Of a stretch of 64,000 nucleotides of DNA, positions 23,547-34,669 are shown in pieces (positions within the stretch are counted from its first letter, which is position 1; each line of letters opens with the position of its first letter). The translations under genes were made by a program, and so were the position numbers. Origin of the DNA: Henckelia pumila (lineage: Eukaryota; Streptophyta; Magnoliopsida; Lamiales; Gesneriaceae); NCBI RefSeq assembly GCF_033568475.1, contig NC_133121.1:5022001-5086000 (forward strand), given 5' to 3'. A model generated the notes under the pieces. That model worked only from the letters and a program-made list of their open reading frames with translations. It made no database searches and had not been told where the DNA came from.

Positions 23547-23826
23547 CCGTTGGTGAAAGTTCAGTGGAGCCGACACGGAGTCGAAGAAGCGACTTGGGAG
23601 ACGGAGTCAGATATGATACATCATTTTCCAGAGTTATTCTGATATTGTGAGTTCTTATTTCAGTTTTTGGTTCTTAATTCTATCTTATGAGTTGTATGAT
23701 ACATCATTTTCCAGAGTTATTCTGATATTGTGAGTTCTTATTTCAGTTTTTGGTTCTTAATTCTATCTTATGAGTTGTGATTCTTATTAATTTCGAGGAC
23801 AAAATATCTTCTTAGAGGGGAAGAAT
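23547..23826 (+). pseudogene. chromovirus pol tail (chromodomain end) and polypurine tract
   Basis: The plus strand reads [18 protein letters not shown] and then SDMIHHFPELF followed by a stop, the end of a chromodomain nearly identical in style to that at 10071. Further on come CGAGGACAAAATATC and the polypurine tract TTAGAGGGGAAGAAT directly before an LTR start. An 83-bp block is tandemly duplicated here (annotated separately). Confidence 0.8.
23615..23778 (+). repeat. 83-bp tandem duplication over the pol stop codon
   Basis: The block starting GATACATCATTTTCCAGAG (23615) is repeated at 23698 with essentially no difference. It includes the chromodomain end and the stop, so the second copy lies after the stop. 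A recent duplication. Confidence 0.85.
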
Positions 23827-24337
23827 TGTAACGCCCCGATTTTATTTTAATTGAGATTATTTGAGATAATTAGAGTTTTCAAAAGTCGAGGGCCATTTTG
23901 ATATTTATCAGGGATTATTTTGCAATTTTTGGATTTTTTGGGGACTAAAATGCAAATAATGGATTTTATATATTATCTACCACTTGTTTGACTTGGGATT
24001 AGTCTTCATCCTCCTCCTCCAACTCGTTTCTCTCCATGGAAGCTTAGGAACGTTTCTTTCAAGCTTTCATATTTGAGTTTTCGGTCTATCCGTCCGTTGG
24101 AATTTAATTCTGAAGGCAGTTTAGCGATCACAGCAGCGAGAGCTTCGTTCTATCGTAAGTTTTTTCCGATCAGATGCTTTCTATTTTTTAGATGTCGTTA
24201 GAATCGATTGAGTTTTGAGTATGTTGTTCTTGATCGAGTTCTGATCGTTTATTCTCAGTCGGTTTTGAAATGGAGCATCGTTCGGATTTGTTATCATTTT
24301 TGGATGTTTATTCGAAAATTTGGAGTTTGATATTGGT
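23827..24337 (+). mobile_element. 5' part of a chromovirus 3' LTR
   Basis: It starts TGTAACGCCCCGATTTTA after a polypurine tract. The first ~150 bp resemble, diverged, the start of the minus-oriented chromovirus LTR at 21727 (same order: ATTAATTGAG, TCAGAGTTTTCA, CATTTTGCAA). The LTR is cut around 24337, where copia sequence begins. Confidence 0.65.
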
Positions 24338-24706
24338 TGGGAGGCAATATGGATTAAAAGGTTATTGGAGGAGCTTGGGCACAAACAAGAAAAGATTTCT
24401 CTGTTTTGTGACAGTCAAAGTGCCTTGCACATTGCAAGAAATCCAGCCTTTCATTCCAGGACTAAACATATTGGAGTACAATTTTACTTTGTACGAGAAG
24501 TTGTAGAGGAAGGAAGTGTGGACATGTTGAAGATCCATACAAAGGATAACATAACTGATATTCTGACCAAGCCAGTGAGCACAGAGAAGTTTGAGTGGTG
24601 TAGATCCTCAAGTGGCCTCGCAGAAACGTAAGCAACGGGAATGGCAAGATTGAAAGGATGTGTGGAGATGTGTTTGATTCTCAATCAAATCTCCAAGTGG
24701 GAGAAA
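24338..24706 (+). pseudogene. copia RNase H C-terminal fragment
   Basis: It reads EAIWIKRLLEELGHKQEKIS, LFCDSQSALHIARNPAFHSR, TKHIGVQFYFVREVVEEGSV and DNITDILTKPVSTEKFEW, the end of a copia RNase H domain (usual form CDNQSAI...FHxRTKHIEV...ADxxTKPL). Everything upstream is missing, so this is a 5'-truncated element. A polypurine-like CCAAGTGGGAGAAA leads into the LTR at 24707. Confidence 0.85.
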
Positions 24707-25188
24707 TGTCGGTGGAATTGGCCATAAAATGACAACACATGTTGTTTGACTTTTCAAACCAAGGCATGCTGGCAGAATAATTAATGCATGTGGACAACTC
24801 ATGTGAGCAGCTGTGCAAAAGTTGAAACGTATGATAGCAAAAACAATTCAGAATTGAATTGTGTTTCTTGCGTTCAGACTAAAATCCGCAACTATAAATA
24901 CATGCATTCTGCATCAGTTTCAGAGCATCCCAACATCGAGTTCTTTTCTTCTCCTATATTTCTATATATATTTGTGAGATAGGTTTTTTTCCTGTATAAA
25001 AGAGTGAGTTTCCTTTTGAAAACACAGAGAGAGGTTGTAATTCTCCAAATATTATAGTGGAATATTTTGGTCTTGCCCGTGGTTTTTACCCTAATAATTT
25101 TGGGGGATTTTCCACGTAAATCTAGGTGTCTATTTTAGAGTTTAATTTTCATAGTTTCTATCTCGTGATGCCGCACCGGGGACCAACA
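24707..25188 (+). mobile_element. copia 3' LTR (482 bp)
   Basis: It begins TGTCGGTGGAATTGG after the polypurine tract and ends GGGGACCAACA. It contains a TATA box (CTATAAATA at 24892-24900) and, near its end, the TTTTTACCCTAATAATTTT... GGATTTTCCACGTAAAT phrase usual in copia LTRs. The matching 5' LTR is not in the window. Confidence 0.8.
24892..24900 (+). promoter_or_regulatory. TATA box of the copia LTR
   Basis: CTATAAATA about 185 bp into the LTR, a usual U3 position. Confidence 0.5.
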
Positions 25189-27403
25189 GATCCATGGTGA
25201 TTCTTATCCAAGCTTATCAATCCGTTCGTTCCGGAACGCCGTAAACGCGATTTTAACTTCAAAAATTTGTATCTCGGTGAAAGGAATGTTTAATCTCTCC
25301 CTTTCTTACTATATAAACTACGTATGCATTTCATGAACAGATCCATAAGGTTTTCACTTCGATTTTTCTGATGCATGCAAGATGTGAATGATCTTTCCTT
25401 TGCCTCATGTGTTATCTATTGTTTAATGCATGTTCATCACGTTTTCTTGCTTGGGAGAGGGCATGGTTGCTCTTCCATGGTTGAGGGTGTGGGGGAGTGT
25501 CCCTAGGGTCAGATGGCTTGAGTGGTTCGAACTAAGAGAGGGCCAAGTCGAGCCATAACCGTTGATGGCAAAGGTTGCGCGCAGATTTGGGTTTTGAATG
25601 AGAAGACTTCGTTTTCCTTCCCCAGGCCACGGTTTGGGCTGATTTTTATCTTTTTGGAAACCTCTAGATGTTTTCTAGGATTTAGAGGTGGTTTCACAAA
25701 AAAATATGTCTGGAGTAGGGAGAACAAAAGGTTTTGGCCGAGTCGCTCACCTGTGCGCTCGAGTTCAAATATGGGCTGGTGTTTGGGTTCGTTCTTCACC
25801 TATAGTGCCTGGTTTGGGTTGGTTCTTAGCTTTTGGGAAAGGTCTAGAAGTGGGCTAGCCAATGGCAGTGATTCTCCGGCCAGGGGGCGGCCGGAGTCAG
25901 CTGGAAACAGGCCATAAAGGCCTGCTGCTCACGGCCGAGAGAGGTCAGAGATGGGGGGTTCCGGTTTTGGGTTTTTTGGCGGGCCGGTTCGGGACTAGGG
26001 ATCCGAGTCGGGTCAGTTGGGTCAATTTAGTGGGTTTGGGTTTGGGTTATGTTAGTCGGGCTCTGGTATTTTTAATTTTAAGTAATTATTAGTTTAAGTG
26101 TGTTATTTAGGCTAAGTTAATTATTATAAATATTATTTGAGTTTTTAATTAATTCATTAAGTCTTAAAATATTTATTTAAGTAAGCCCAATAATTTTTCT
26201 TGGTTTGAGAGCCCATGGGAATTATTGGGCCAATCTGTAAATTTTGGGTCTGTCAGTGATTAATATTGGGATTAGTTAAGTTATTGGGCTTAAATATTTT
26301 ATTTGGGCCCAATTATGTTTAAGTATTTTATTTTAGTCAAATTATGATTTTTGGGCTTAAATTAAGCTAATGTGCCAGTGTTAGAATTTATGGGCTTAAG
26401 TTTAGGGGACCAGCAGTTTGGACAATCCCATGAAAAATAACTAAGTTCGGAATATATATTTAATTTATTTTATGGATGAAGTTTATTTTAAGTATAAGTA
26501 TATTTATTATGAAAATTAATTAAATATATATTACGGACATATTTTAAGTTCATGCATACATGAAATATTTTTATGACGTGTTTATGATTGAGAATTGAGC
26601 ATGAAAAATATTTTTATGAAAATTGAAGTGATGTGGCGGCACAGAGGTGGTTTACCACCGGCACAGAAGTAGTTCTACTACCGGCATAGAGGTGGTTTTA
26701 CCACTGGCACAGAGGTAGCTTACTACGGGCATAGAGGTGATTATTCACCGCCACGTACGTTGGTTTTTTTAGACTGATTAGTCGGTACAGTTATTAGTCA
26801 CATTCATGGATATGACCATACTTAGTTTTTATGATCATGACATGCTCAATTATGCTATGTATGATTAGTTATGATGTATGTATGACTGATGATGACAGAT
26901 TTTTATGACGCATTATTTTAAGATCATGCATGCATGTTCACATAAGTTATATGTATTAGTATGATTATGTGTTTGCATGATTTTTAAATCTTTTTATTAT
27001 GAGATAAAATATGTTGTATGATAGCTCCGACCGGCGGTAAGGGCCTATGAGTTCACACGCAGACGGCACCCGTGACCGATGCTATCATTGTTTTTATGTC
27101 ATGAGATTTTATCAATTTTTTTAAATCAAGTCTTCCGCATTTACTTTTTATGGTGGTTTCAAAATATTTATTTTTATTATGTATGCTTGGCGAGTTGAAT
27201 GATGGTTTGGGATATTATTTGGAGTATTGTATGTTACACGATTTTTATTTTATTTGATACTCAGTTATGTTAATTGTCAAGTTTCTTATTAATTGTATTT
27301 TAAGTATTTATACATATATGTATGGGCATATATGTATTATTAGTATTATTTATTTTTAAGTATTTAAAAAAATTCTAGACTTTTATTAGATTGAGTCGTT
27401 TCA
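25189..27403 (+). mobile_element. large gypsy LTR fragment, 5' end missing
   Basis: Its 3' half closely matches 11309-14125 (the GGAATATATATTTAATT block, hairpin array at 26640-26757, CACGTACGTTGG, ATGGATATGACCATACT). It ends GAGTCGTTTCA at 27403, the same ending type as the two complete solo LTRs. The left side joins the copia LTR directly, so its first part is lost or displaced. Long ORFs at 25509-26092 lie in a CG-rich part on both strands and look fortuitous. Confidence 0.75.
26640..26757. repeat. array of short stem-loops in LTR (second copy)
   Basis: Units such as GGTGGTTTACCACC, GGTAGTTCTACTACC and GGTGGTTTTACCAC are separated by GGCACAGA or GGCATAGA, about 23 bp each. The order matches 13397-13512, but the individual stems differ in sequence. 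Confidence 0.75.
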
Positions 27404-27419
27404 ATTAGAGTCGATGGTT

Positions 27420-28380
27420 GAAAATTTCAGTTTTACTACTAAGGTAGCCCTGGTAGAGGAGTAGAGGCGAGGATAGCAAGAATTTGTATTTTTCCTACTA
27501 AGGCTATGCCTAGTAGAGGAGAAGAGACCAGAAGGTGAAAATATATAGCCTAGTAGAGTATAAGAGACTAGAAGGTGAAAATTATATTAAGGTTGTGCCT
27601 AGTAGAGGAGAAAAGGGTGGGAGGTGAAAACATTGTATGTTTCCCACTAAGGCTAAACCTAGTAGAAGAGCAGAGGCGAGAAGAGTAAAAAGCTGTATTT
27701 TTCTTAAACTCTTCCTAGTAAAGTAGTAGACGTGCGAAAATGAAAATTTTGATTTTCCTAATAAGGCTAGGCCTAGTAGAGGACTAGAGGTGCAGAGATG
27801 AAATTTTGATCTTCCTATTAAGGCTAGTCCTAGTAGAGGAGTAGAGGGGATGCGATGAAAATTTTAATTTTCCAACTAAGGAAATGCCTAGTACAGGAGG
27901 AGATAAAAATAAATTTAATCTTCTTTCCAAAATTATGATTTGTAGAGGATTTAGTGGCTTGGAAAAGTGAGGACATGTAGAGGATGGGATGAGGCAATGG
28001 CAAGTATGAGGCGAGAAAAATGTGGATAGAAGCGAGAGAGAGGAGAGGGCGAGGGCAAGGAGATGAGAGGTAAAAAGGTGTGTTTCAAGTGGCAGGGTGA
28101 GGGTTGAGAAGGTGGAAATTTTTATTTTCTTGCTAAAGATATGTCCAATAGAGGAGTTACTGGCATGGGTTGAAATTTTCATTTTTTTCCTACTAAGACT
28201 AGGCCTGGTAGGCAGAGTTTGAAATTTGTATGTTATATACTAAATCTTACATTAGGGGAGCAGTTAAGAGAATTAATTGTAGATGGGAGGACGGGGTTTG
28301 TCCATTAACAAGAAGCTTATAGGATGAGATAATCATGGCTAGATTTGTTTCCTACTAAGATTTTTTAGAACAAGGGGTGA
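27420..28380. repeat. degenerate minisatellite, about 57-bp units
   Basis: A unit of the form CCTACTAAGGCTAGGCCTAG, then TAGAGGAGTAGAGG, then a purine-rich stretch, then TGAAAATTTTGATTTT recurs from 27431 about every 50-60 bp. Clear starts lie near 27431, 27496, 27586, 27646, 27706, 27756, 27813 and 27871; weaker units follow near 28130, 28190 and 28350. In between (27950-28120) the units have decayed into GA-rich sequence. No coding sense was seen; ORFs on the minus strand here (27784-28182) are low-complexity. Confidence 0.75.
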
Positions 28381-28794
28381 CATGAGAAAATTTCAGTTCC
28401 CCTTCAACCCGAAGAAGGGATAATGGGCAAGGGAAAAGGCTGGAGGAGTTGGAGAATCGAGCGTCTGTATAAAAAGATGATAGGCAAGACTACAAATTTA
28501 GGATTAATTGAGGCAGAGAAAATGGGATGGCGTCTCAGACAATCAATCGAACGGGTAGTGGGTGGGGCTGGGAATAGGTGGTGTGGCCTGGGCGAGGATA
28601 GGAAGGTGAGGTGAGAGTCGGGAGAGAAGTTTGTGGCTTGAGAATTTGGGAAAGAAGTGGTTGACAAGGCAGTGGATGTGTTAAGGCATGAGTGAGGTGA
28701 GGTTGGTTGCAGGAGAGTATGAGCATGTGTATGGGCAAGGAAGGAGGCGAGGCTAGGGGGTGAAACTAAGGAAAAGAGTGAAGGGGTGAGGCTA
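28381..28794. other. GA-rich sequence, no gene seen
   Basis: Purine-rich on the plus strand (GGAGGAG, GGTGAGG, GAGGCTAGG runs). The minus-strand ORF here (28404-28817) is Ser/Pro/Leu-rich purely from composition. It may be further decayed minisatellite. The same flavour resumes at 30172-30270 after the solo LTR, so the LTR and the MITE inserted into it. Confidence 0.5.
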
Positions 28795-30171
28795 TGTAGT
28801 GACCCTACCCGGATCACCCACTAACCAGAGTCTTAGGCATGTAATAGAAATAATCAGTAAACTTAAATCAAAGTTATAAATAAACCGGGATAAAATATAT
28901 ATAAAATAGAAGCTTAATCTAGAAACCACTGGCAACCCCTAATATCAAGATCTGGTCACCGACTAACCACTGATCACGCTCTTGATCCACATGTATACCT
29001 GCCTCACTGAACGGGGTTTCAAAGAAACACAACAAAATGGACGTGAGAGACTACACTCAATACGATAAGCACGCGTATACAAACCTAGTATGATACATGC
29101 ATATGATTGGGTAGTGGGTTATCACACTTTTTGCTTAGTTGGGGCACCAATGAGTATGTAGTATCATATGAGGTTACTTCACTAGGTACATCCACACACT
29201 CGTCCGAACCACCGTAGCGTCAGTATCCGTCAACACGGATTCTTTCGGTGTCTGACAGTATAACAAGGAATGTAGGGCTGAGCGACCCTACTACAAAGGC
29301 TATCTCGAAGGAGACTCGACTCAACATGAATATGCACATGTAGCATAATATATCAAAGCAGTAAAACATGTATCATGACACATAATATGCAACACATAAG
29401 CATGCATACTTGCTGTAAATCTAAGTCAGTACTTACGTATCTCAACAACTGGCCTAGATGTACAAGTACAAGTATCTACAGTATAAGCATACAAACCAAG
29501 ATAATACCATATCATTAATACTGGTCTATATGTCTTAAGTAAGCTAATAGATACTCCTTAATACTAATAGGAATCTCGGACTATACATGTGTATGTCGTC
29601 ATCCCACTGATTTCGAAGGCCCTGCCCCAAGCACAGCTTCACTACAAGCCCCGTAGCACCTCGCTAATGCCCAAATCTCGAGTATATTGCTAAAACCCTA
29701 AGAATATATACTGATACACTCTCAAACACCTCCAAACACACATTAATTGTGATGATTTTGGCCCCTATTTATAGATCTCGATCGGAAGCTCCGATATCTG
29801 CATGTCTTCCATGTGCCGAACTGCCTTGTTCGGAAGCTCCGATCCTACCCTTCAGACATTCCGATCTCATGCAAGCAATTGCATGTCAAAATGCTGGTGA
29901 CACGTCATTAGTGTGCATGACCTTCGGATGTTCCAATCTTTGGTTCGGAAGTTTCGATCTTGCTTCTGAACTCCAACGTTTGCTCCGATCACTTCGGACC
30001 TTCCGATCTCCCTATGATTCATGTTCGGACCTTTCGAACTACCCAAGTCAACTTTGATTTTGGACTATTTTCTGACATCCTATAGTCGATTTCTTTGTCC
30101 GATTAATCGTATTAAAATCTTTTAATCATGTTTATCATTTAAACTCATAAAATGATATTCTGGTTACTAAA
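28795..30171 (-). mobile_element. solo LTR (1377 bp)
   Basis: The ends form an inverted repeat, TGTAGTGACC at 28795 and GGTTACTAAA at 30171. One terminal base appears mutated (GGTCACTACA expected). Flanks GGCTA (28790-28794) and AGCTA (30172-30176) fit a 5-bp duplication with one change. The TATA-like palindrome CTATTTATAG at 29765 followed on the minus strand by ~970 bp suggests minus orientation. Its U3 contains repeated TTCGGAAGCTCCGATC-type motifs. Confidence 0.6.
29775..30030. repeat. repeated TTCGGAAGCTCCGAT motif
   Basis: At least six imperfect copies of TTCGGAAGCTCCGATC occur in about 255 bp (near 29780, 29830, 29858, 29922, 29943, 29992 and 30024; forms include TTCGGAAGTTTCGATC and TTCGGACCTTCCGATC). 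Each is a near-palindrome. Variants also occur at 1075-1130. Confidence 0.6.
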
Positions 30172-30278
30172 AGCTAGGATTGGGCATGAGCGAGAGTAGG
30201 GCAAGCATGGAGAGATGGGCGATGTTACGCAGGGTGGAGTGGCAACTTAATCATTTAGTCGAATTGAATGCGTGCAAG

Positions 30279-30841
30279 TAGGGGTGTTCAAACTTAGGAT
30301 AAAATCGAAAAAACCGAAAATCCAAATCGGAAAAACCAAACTTCGAACCGAACCGAAAATCGAAATTTAAAATTCGGATATAAATGTTAAAACCAAAATT
30401 TATTTGGTTCGGTTTCGGATTATATATCTCAAAACCGAACCGACCAAAAAAACCAAAATTTTATTAAATTAATAATTTTATATATATAAGTTTTTACATT
30501 ATATATTTTATGAGATGATACATAGTGAATAAATAATCATTTTTAATAATTTTTAGTTAATTATTGTTTATTTAAGTCATTTAAACTTTGAATTTAAATT
30601 TTTTTAAAAAAATCATTTAAAAGATAATATATTATATTTTAAAATATATTTATAATATTAATTAAAATAATTATATCAAAATCAAAATAACCGACCAAAA
30701 TAACCGAACCGATTTAGTAAAAAACCGAACCGAACCGAAGGAAAATGGTTCGGATATCGGATTATATATTTTTAAAACCAAAAACCGAAAAAACCAAAAT
30801 AAAATAGAAAACCGGACCGAACCGATCGATAAACACCCCTA
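30279..30841. mobile_element. hAT-like MITE, complete (563 bp)
   Basis: The ends TAGGGGTGTTCA and ATAAACACCCCTA form a terminal inverted repeat. They are flanked by the 8-bp duplication CGTGCAAG (30271-30278) and CGTACAAG (30842-30849), one mismatch. Inside are AACCGAACCGA-type subterminal repeats and an AT-rich, non-coding middle. The 8-bp duplication and end sequence point to a hAT transposase as mobiliser. Confidence 0.85.
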
Positions 30842-30849
30842 CGTACAAG

Positions 30850-31449
30850 GGCTAGGTGGTTATGCATGGGGTTGGTAAGGGCAATGAAGAAGTGTGAAGT
30901 GGATAGTAGTAGATGTACCTAGGAATGAACGAAAGGTCGTATTTTTAATGGGTCAAATATTTTTCACCTAAATCATTATATAACACAATATTTCTATGTA
31001 ACATGAGTAATTAAAAATTAATGATAATTTTGCAGTGAAAAAGTATACTTTAGACATAAAAAATAATATTTTTCATGATTCGATTGGGTCAGAGATCCAT
31101 AGACAATCTCAAAAGAGTTTTTGTTGTATAGACATTAGTGATTAGATTGTGTTTGGATTGATTAATTTCAAATACATTGATTTTTAACTTCTCTTTCTTA
31201 CTTGGATTAACAAAATTCAAGTGAATATTTCAAATCCTCTCATTATCCATTTATACGATTTCAATAATAATTGTGATGGGTTTAAAATATATATACCGAA
31301 GATGAATATAATTTGAAATGCATCTCTCAAGTCCTTCAAATTAAATCATCAACCAAACGTAACCTTTGATAAATTGCAATATCATCATTCATCATTGTTG
31401 GTCCACGGATAACGTAATCCTAAGTAATATTATTTGATTTATATGTTAT
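30850..31449. other. no gene; decayed AT-rich repeat at 30935-31130
   Basis: Nothing coding was seen. The part around 30935-31130 (GGGTCAAATATTTTTCACC... GAGATCCATAGACAATCTCA) resembles a common plant MITE that ends in AGATCCGTGAGACGGTCTCA, here decayed. The rest is plain AT-rich sequence. Confidence 0.4.
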
Positions 31450-31454
31450 AATAC

Positions 31455-32166
31455 TATTTGGCCCAAAAAATAAAAGTTATTTTTTCAGCCCATTATAAGA
31501 GTTCATCTGGCCCAGTTCCTAAAGTCAAGAAGCCCAACCTGCTAGCCCATCAGAAATAAAGGGAATATCATGACCGGATAAAAATAAGAAGCAAATGGGA
31601 ATGAAAGTTAAGGATTTTGACCAAGTCAAGATAAATAATGGGAAGAAACATGGCCCACTAAGTGAAAGAAAGTAGTGGGTGGTTATTCAGTTTCCAAGGC
31701 AAAACTATCGGCAGGAGCATTTGGGAAGGGACAATGAATCAATCAATCACACAAATCCAAAACAACTCCAAAAGTTGCTCTCGATTTTACAGTACTTTTT
31801 CTGCAGATTTTCATATTTCATCTTTGTTTCATGTTTTCATAAAATTTCAGTGTACATTTTAGTTCATATTGCTGAGTTCCTCGAACATTCCAACATCATG
31901 TTTTTATGTTTTTATGGCAAACCATTGTCATTTTTAATTTTCAGTAGCATAGTTAGATTTTCTATGGCTATTAAGAATTTTTCTTCACAATTTCTTATGT
32001 TCTTTGGCGTTTAACCGGTGGAATTGAGACCGACGATGAAATCGGGGCTCACATTCGCTTCTTTTTAGAAGTTATATTTTATTTTTTATTTTTATTTCAT
32101 TTCGGCACTCACGTACCTGGCACGCCTGCGCAACACACAAACTTCGCCAATTTTTATGTGCAAACA
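31455..32166 (+). repeat. 5' LTR of the Tat-like element
   Basis: It runs from TATTTGGCCC (TG mutated to TA) to TTATGTGCAAACA and matches 36089-36799 nearly base for base. The ORFs inside it (31662-32014) recur in the other LTR only because the LTRs are copies. Confidence 0.88.
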
Positions 32167-32171
32167 TAATT

Positions 32172-32192
32172 TTGACACGCCCGGTGGGACCA
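32172..32192 (+). other. probable primer-binding segment
   Basis: GACACGCCCGGTGGGACC lies six bases after the 5' LTR, where the tRNA primer site is expected. The phrase (often TTTTGGCACGCCCGGTGGGAC) is common right after LTRs of plant gypsy elements. The tRNA was not identified. Confidence 0.5.
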
Positions 32193-34306
32193 ATGATGTC
32201 GAAGACCAAAGAAAGCATTAACGAAGGAGGTGATGATTTTTCTGCACAGGAAGAAAATTCCGAGGAACCACAAGAATATTATGGATCAAAAAGTGTGAGG
32301 ATCTGTTCAGTTCATCTTGATTCCATCAACACTAAGGAACTGGAGATGATGAAAATAATGTTGAACACTATGGAACGTATGGAGGAGGCACATAGGCTTG
32401 TGATTTCGGCCATGGGCTTCATGCGAGGTGAGATGAGCAAAATCAAATCTGGTGGAGAATCTGTTCCTAAAATCACCATCTCTCAAGAATAGACGGTGAA
32501 CCCTAAGAAAACTGCTAAGGAAATTCGTAACCCCAATGAAGGTGGAAAATCAAGTGGGAGTTCCCCGGCAGGCGATACCCACCGCTTGGTAAATCCCAAT
32601 CAATAGAATGATAATGATCGATGCACTCCACTTCACAAAAGAGATAAGAAAGCACTAGGAAAAACTCCACAGGATCCAAAATCCAGCAATGAGGTACCTA
32701 AGATTCAGAATGTTGTTGTCTCTAACTCTTTTTTAATTTCAGATGCACATGAGGAACCACCAACCCGAGTGCATGATTCTATTAACACTCGGGGGGCATT
32801 GATTTGCCCATACTTGTTACACAATGTGCATGTGATGGATCCGAAAATGAAAAATGAGATGATACAAGAACATTATGATCCCAGGCTTATGATCTCGGGT
32901 TCCTTGCTACTTTATGAGGAAGATGGACTTTCCGCACTAAAGCACATTACTGGGTTCCCCAAACATTGCGAGGAACTGGTTAATCTCCACATGTTTTCTA
33001 TTCTGAAGCCGGGAATATTTCTAAATTCCCAGGCAAGTACACCAATTTTCTGGTATGCATCAGTTCCTTGCAATTCTATTTTCATGTGGCGGGAAATAAG
33101 GGAGCAATTTCATACCCAGTTCTCTCGAGTTGAACAAAAAATGTACATAACAGAACTATCAAGGTTGACACTACAAGAGGAGACACCGAAAGAATGTTGT
33201 GAGTACCTTAACTCTTACAATAATTCCAATAACTTTTATTGTGTCTTCCAAGATTTAGTGCAGAACAAGACTAATAAGGAAATGTTGGAGTTCCCTGGAC
33301 ATAAAGAGACCATGGTGGTGAAGGAATATCATTTCCCAGCCGTGGCATCTGTTAATTCTTACATGACAGAGTCACACTCTACTTTTGGCAAATGCAGGGA
33401 ACCATGGATGAATGGTTCATTAAGTCCCAAGAAAGTGATCGGAAGGTATTGGGAACCTAAGGACATGATATACAAGGTCAAAGATAACATATCAACGGTT
33501 TCCCTTATATATAGGAGTAAAAGTGCGGCCCACAAACAGCAGAGAACCTCCAACCACAGGCTAAGGAACCAATTCATGCCAGAAAATCCATGGTCCAAGG
33601 GCCAAGGAACTCTTCCTTCAATAAAAAGGTTGCATCTTCCAAATATCATCTACACTCTCAAGGAACCATGACCTATAGGCCAAGGAATAATTCTCACATT
33701 CAGGGAGTTTTTGTTCTCAAACAAACACATGAACAACTGGCGAGGAACAACACTGGTCATCAAAGAACTATTGTCTTAATCTCAGAGAATCAACAGTTCA
33801 CCCAAAGAGTTTATAACAAACAAACGAATTCTTATTATCACCAAAGGGTTTTTTCTTCCAGAAATCACTCACAACCACAGGAAACCATGGCCTATGGGCC
33901 AAGGAAAGATTTTGACAAACCAAGATTTTTTGTTCCTCCTAAGGTACACCTTGATGGGAAATGGCATGTAGTACAACACAAGAAGTTCCCAAAGCCTCTA
34001 TCTCGAACCCAAAAGAGGAAACTCTTGAGGAATAAAGCAACAAAGAGAAGAGAGGAGCTTGAGGTTCAACTCCAAAGTGAGAATAAATTTGGTAAGCAGG
34101 CCACGAAAAACAAGGAATTTGTTGATAATACTTTATTATCAAATGATGAGCTTAATATTGCAAATGTCATCAAGTTCAAGGTGGGTAACTTCAACATTGT
34201 TGTTGATCGTGCTACTGGTTGTGTGATCCTACCTGATGCATTCAAATTTAAAGAAGAGAGCGCCATTTTAGAGGCACCAAAACAGAAGGATCATGTTGAA
34301 GGATAA
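32193..34306 (+). pseudogene. Tat-like gag region, broken
   Basis: Three plus-strand frames cover this stretch: 32172-32492 (acidic, Met/Glu-rich, coiled-coil-like), 32769-33671 and 33590-34306. The middle one contains NSIFMWREIREQFHTQFSRV and ELSRLTLQEETPKECCEYLN, which fit the pattern of a retrotransposon gag domain (W..l...F...F). The third is Lys/Arg-rich in its centre (SRTQKRKLLRNKATKRREEL), as nucleic-acid-binding gag tails are. Stops and frameshifts separate the pieces. No zinc knuckle was found. Identification rests on position and general pattern. Confidence 0.6.
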
Positions 34307-34315
34307 TTTAGGGAA

Positions 34316-34660
34316 ATGTTCACTGGTCTAAGTATACATGAGGAGGAACCACGCAAACCAAATAAAATGGTAATAGAAGAACTAGCTTGTGAGATGACCA
34401 AGCACGTCGGACCATTTTATATAAAGACACATGCTAATGATCAACATATTTCGAGTATGTTAATTGACAATGGTTCCTCAACAAACATTCTGCCTTCTAA
34501 AGTGTTCAGAAACTTGGGCAGAGGGGAGGATCTTATACCAACAGAAGTCTTAGGCTCTACATGCACTAATGATTCCACCAAAACCATTGGAGGGTGGTGG
34601 ACAGTAAGTCTTTTATTTCAATGTTTTTTATTGTTAAATCTTTTGTTCATTCACTGGCTT
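34316..34660 (+). pseudogene. Tat-like aspartic protease remnant
   Basis: The frame reads DQHISSMLIDNGSSTNILPS, the retropepsin region in its Tat form (usually VLIDGGSSxxIL), with Asp retained and the following Gly changed to Asn. It is preceded by MTKHVGPFYIKTHANDQ and followed by KVFRNLGRGEDLIPT. The domain stops abruptly around 34600. Confidence 0.65.
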
Positions 34661-34669
34661 TGTTAGGCC

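Noticed and set aside
25509..26092. ORFs of 96, 131 and 76 codons, possible gene
   Set aside because: Open on both strands in a CG-rich LTR part, with no motif.
27784..28817. Ser/Pro/Leu-rich minus-strand ORFs of 132 and 137 codons
   Set aside because: Low-complexity translations of GA-rich minisatellite DNA. No domain.
31662..32014. ORFs of 66 and 111 codons, almost identical at 36296-36660
   Set aside because: They lie in the two LTRs of the Tat-like element and are duplicated with them. No motif.
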